From Gordoniibacillus kamchatkensis (GTDB taxonomy: Bacteria > Bacillota > Bacilli > Paenibacillales > NBRC-103111), in contig NZ_JXAK01000017.1 of assembly GCF_000829455.1 (NCBI RefSeq), positions 1 to 64,000 on the forward strand: 64,000 bases of DNA. The letters run 5' to 3'. Shown here in pieces: positions 61,729-64,000 of this stretch. The notes under the pieces are model-generated. The model did no database searches, had not been told where the DNA came from, and saw only the letters and a program-made list of their open reading frames with translations. The position numbers and the translations under genes are program-made. The number at the start of each line of letters is the position of its first letter. Within the stretch, counting starts at the first letter, position 1.

Positions 61729-63795
61729 ATGGAGAGGATTGCCAATGGGGTATGGAGAGTGCGCTTTGGACAGCCAGAACAACATACTCCGGTTACACTT
61801 CGTGAAACGGAAATTCGAACGGAGCAGCTAAACGAGCTGAAATGTACCGGAACGCCGCCGTTTTCCATCGATGAAGTCAGCTTGAAAGAAACAAATAGAG
61901 GCGTCCAAATCGAGCTGCCGCTTGCGGCAGAAGAACACATCTACGGCTTCGGCCTGCAGCTGCATCGTGTCGATCACACCGGCAGAAAAAAGGTCATTCG
62001 TGTCAACAGCGACCCCGTCGCGGACACAGGGGACAGCCATGCGCCCGTTCCGTTCTACGTATCGACCTCCGGTTATGGCGTTTACGTGGACACTTTGCGC
62101 TATGCAACCTTTTATTGCGGAACGAACTTGCGTAAAGGGGACTCTGAGTATAAGAAGTACGAACAAAAGACAGTGGGCACTTCGGAAATGGAATTGTACA
62201 GCCGCCAAGCTTCTGAAAGCAATCGCACCGTTGTGGTAGATATTCCAACTGCCAAAGGGATCGATCTTTATGTTTTCGAAGGACCCGATCTCGCGACGGC
62301 CGTTCAGCGATATAATTTGTTTTCAGGCGGGGGCTGCCTGCCTCCTGCTTGGGGTCTAGGCATGTGGTACCGTACCTACAGTGCCGCTAAGCGCGAGGAT
62401 GTGATGCGGCTGGCAAACACATTCCGGGAGGAAAGGATGCCCGTCGATGTCTTCGGCTTCGAGCCTGGTTGGCAGACGAAAGCGTACTCCTGTTCCTTGG
62501 TTTGGGATGAGGAACGTTTTCCAGAGCATGAGACGATGCTGGGAGAGCTGTACGGCATGAATTACCGGGTGAATTTATGGGAGCATCTTTTCTTGCATCC
62601 AATGTCACCGATCTATTCTGAATTGAAGTCACATTCCGGCAACTATGAGGTTTGGGAAGGTTTGGTCCCCGATCTGTCGATCCCGGAGGCTAGGAGCATT
62701 TTTGCGGAGTATCACAAGAAGGAATTTGTCGACAAAGGCATTGCCGGATTCAAGCTGGATGAGTGTGACAGCTCCGACTATGTACACTCCAACTGGTCAT
62801 TCCCGGATGTAGCGGAGTTCCCGTCCGGTATGGACGGCGAACAGATGCACAACCAGCTGGGAACGCTCTATCAGGCCACTATTCAGGGTCCATTCGAGAA
62901 AGCCGGCAAAAGAACTTTGTCCCAAGTCCGGGCTTCCGGTGCTTTGGCTTCGTCTTTTCCTTTCGTGCTTTATAGCGATCTGTACAATCATAAAGTATTC
63001 ATCCGCGGGGTCGTGAACTGCGGGTTCTCCGGATTGCTTTGGTCACCGGAGGTGCGTCAGGCGGAATCGGCCGAGGATCTGATCCGCAGAATTCAAACGG
63101 CGGTATTCTCGCCAATGGCGCTATTGAACTGCTGGCGAATTCCTAACCCTCCCTGGATGCAGGTCGACAGGGACAAAAACATCCGCGGCGAGTTCATGGC
63201 CGGCTACGATAAGACTCGCGATATTTGCCGCAATCTGTTCGAGCTGCGCATGGCTTTTATTCCGTATCTGTATACGGCATATGCGAAATATGCGATGGAA
63301 GGCCGTCCGCCGTTCCGGGCTTTGGTGATGGATAACCCGGACGATTCGTATACGTACGATATCGATGACGCCTATATGATGGGAGAATCTGTACTTGTTG
63401 CTCCGATCGTAACCGGAAGTTCGGAACGAAGCGTTTATTTTCCGAAAGGAACCTGGCGATGCTTCTGGACAGGAGCTGTTTATGAAGGCGGGCAATCCTA
63501 CACGTTCTCTCCTGGACTGGAACGAATTCCTGTGTTTGTAAAGGACGGCACTCTGTTACCTTTGGCCAAACCGCAGCAGTATGTAGCTGATGACGCCATA
63601 TTTGAAGTGACTCTGCAGCAATTCGGCGACGAGGCACGAGAATGCATACTTTATGAGGATGACGGACTTACATTCGGATATCGATCAGGGCAATACAATT
63701 GGGTTAAGGTTTCTATCAACTCCGACGGAACCATCGATGCAGGGCGGACCGGGGCTTATGAAAGGCGTTTGTATCATATTGTTGGAATCAAGTAA
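61729..63795 (+). CDS. GH31-family alpha-glycosidase
   Basis: Glycoside hydrolase family 31 enzyme of 688 residues, probably acting on alpha-glucosides or alpha-xylosides in the cytoplasm; no signal peptide is seen. The N-terminal beta-sandwich includes HIYGFGLQLHRVDHTGRKKVIRVNSDP. The barrel contains LPPAWGLGMWYRTY, DVFGFEPGWQ and the likely nucleophile Asp344 in GIAGFKLDECDSSDY. FSGLLWSPEVRQ is like the WTPEVR signature of the family. The C-terminal beta domains follow (YLYTAYAKYAMEGRPPFRAL, YFPKGTWRCFWTGAVYEGG). AAGAGG precedes ATG 61729. The frame runs back to 61537 inside the regulator gene. Control by the upstream YesM/YesN pair is likely. Confidence 0.9.
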   Translation: MERIANGVWRVRFGQPEQHTPVTLRETEIRTEQLNELKCTGTPPFSIDEVSLKETNRGVQIELPLAAEEHIYGFGLQLHRVDHTGRKKVIRVNSDPVADTGDSHAPVPFYVSTSGYGVYVDTLRYATFYCGTNLRKGDSEYKKYEQKTVGTSEMELYSRQASESNRTVVVDIPTAKGIDLYVFEGPDLATAVQRYNLFSGGGCLPPAWGLGMWYRTYSAAKREDVMRLANTFREERMPVDVFGFEPGWQTKAYSCSLVWDEERFPEHETMLGELYGMNYRVNLWEHLFLHPMSPIYSELKSHSGNYEVWEGLVPDLSIPEARSIFAEYHKKEFVDKGIAGFKLDECDSSDYVHSNWSFPDVAEFPSGMDGEQMHNQLGTLYQATIQGPFEKAGKRTLSQVRASGALASSFPFVLYSDLYNHKVFIRGVVNCGFSGLLWSPEVRQAESAEDLIRRIQTAVFSPMALLNCWRIPNPPWMQVDRDKNIRGEFMAGYDKTRDICRNLFELRMAFIPYLYTAYAKYAMEGRPPFRALVMDNPDDSYTYDIDDAYMMGESVLVAPIVTGSSERSVYFPKGTWRCFWTGAVYEGGQSYTFSPGLERIPVFVKDGTLLPLAKPQQYVADDAIFEVTLQQFGDEARECILYEDDGLTFGYRSGQYNWVKVSINSDGTIDAGRTGAYERRLYHIVGIK

Positions 63796-63816
63796 TCATT
63801 GCAGTTCCGCTGAACG

Positions 63817-64000
63817 CTAATATAGCAAGTTTCGTCGATACTCGCGCGGACTGATCCCGTACCGCTGCTTGAACAATTTGGAGAAGTGGAACTCATCGTA
63901 AAAATGCAACGCGGCAGCGATCTCCTTGACGGATAAACGGGTCGTCTCCAGCGCAGCTTTGGCGGAATCGAGCTTCAACCCCTGCATGTAACGGCTCGGC
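63817..64000 (-). CDS. 3' end of an AraC-family regulator gene, cut by the window edge
   Basis: The minus strand is open from the edge to a TAG at 63817. The last 61 codons encode the C-terminal half of an AraC helix-turn-helix domain: RYMQGLKLDSAKAALETTRLSVKEIAAALHFYDEFHFSKLFKQRYGISPREYRRNLLY. The remainder lies beyond the window. The gene converges on the GH31 gene with 21 bp between stops. It could regulate neighbouring saccharide genes, but nothing here shows that. Confidence 0.88.
   Translation of the reverse strand, partial: PSRYMQGLKLDSAKAALETTRLSVKEIAAALHFYDEFHFSKLFKQRYGISPREYRRNLLY

Noticed and set aside
1-64000. CRISPR arrays, insertion sequences, prophage, defence systems, tRNA or rRNA genes
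   Set aside because: No regular spacer-repeat array, transposase, integrase, phage structural gene or cloverleaf-like sequence was noticed on either strand.

Overview
The window reads as chromosomal DNA of a Gram-positive, GC-rich Bacillales member, most likely Paenibacillus or a close relative. The grounds are ABC sugar importers that lack their own ATPase and sit next to YesM/YesN two-component systems, a Tyr T-box leader, a citZ-icd-mdh cluster, a PhoR/PhoP pair with a Bacillus-type PhoP box, a cydAB operon with a Rex site and a CydS-like gene, and strong AGGAGG ribosome binding sites with ATG, GTG and TTG starts. I see no rRNA, tRNA, CRISPR array, insertion sequence or prophage.

Layout. 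0-7 kb: sugar importer (two permeases, a lipoprotein binding protein) with its YesM/YesN pair. 7-11 kb: convergent polyphosphate kinase and exopolyphosphatase. 11-15 kb: citrate synthase, isocitrate dehydrogenase, malate dehydrogenase, with a 151-bp near-palindrome between icd and mdh. 15-20 kb: a VOC protein, a WrbA-type quinone reductase behind a doubled operator, then a tightly coupled operon of ECF sigma factor, probable anti-sigma factor, ABC ATPase and ABC permease. 20-25 kb: an orphan regulator, an ArlRS-like two-component system, a secreted phosphoesterase and an SRPBCC protein. 25-34 kb: four clustered palindromes, a small membrane protein, and a second YesM/YesN-importer-dehydrogenase cluster with a probable cre site. 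34-40 kb: tyrS with T-box, a YfbR-like nucleotidase, a polysaccharide deacetylase and a class I fumarase. 40-44 kb: PhoR and PhoP, then a 1-kb repeat-rich stretch without a gene. 44-53 kb: acetyltransferases, an AraC regulator divergent from a dehydrogenase, a DesKR-like system with an ABC exporter, an SMR protein, an FAD monooxygenase and a DinB protein. 53.7-56.6 kb: the cyd operon. 56.7-57.8 kb: an AT-rich two-gene islet. 58-64 kb: a third YesM/YesN pair with a GH31 glycosidase and the end of an AraC gene.

The genes describe a soil or rhizosphere saccharide user: importers and a glycosidase under YesMN control, TCA enzymes, phosphate homeostasis (ppk, ppx, PhoRP, phosphoesterase) and a redox-controlled bd oxidase.

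Nine conserved genes are each broken by one single-base indel, eight of them between 41.7 and 58.9 kb. This looks more like local base-calling error than gene decay. These genes are annotated as single frameshifted CDSs, and the frameshift points are given.
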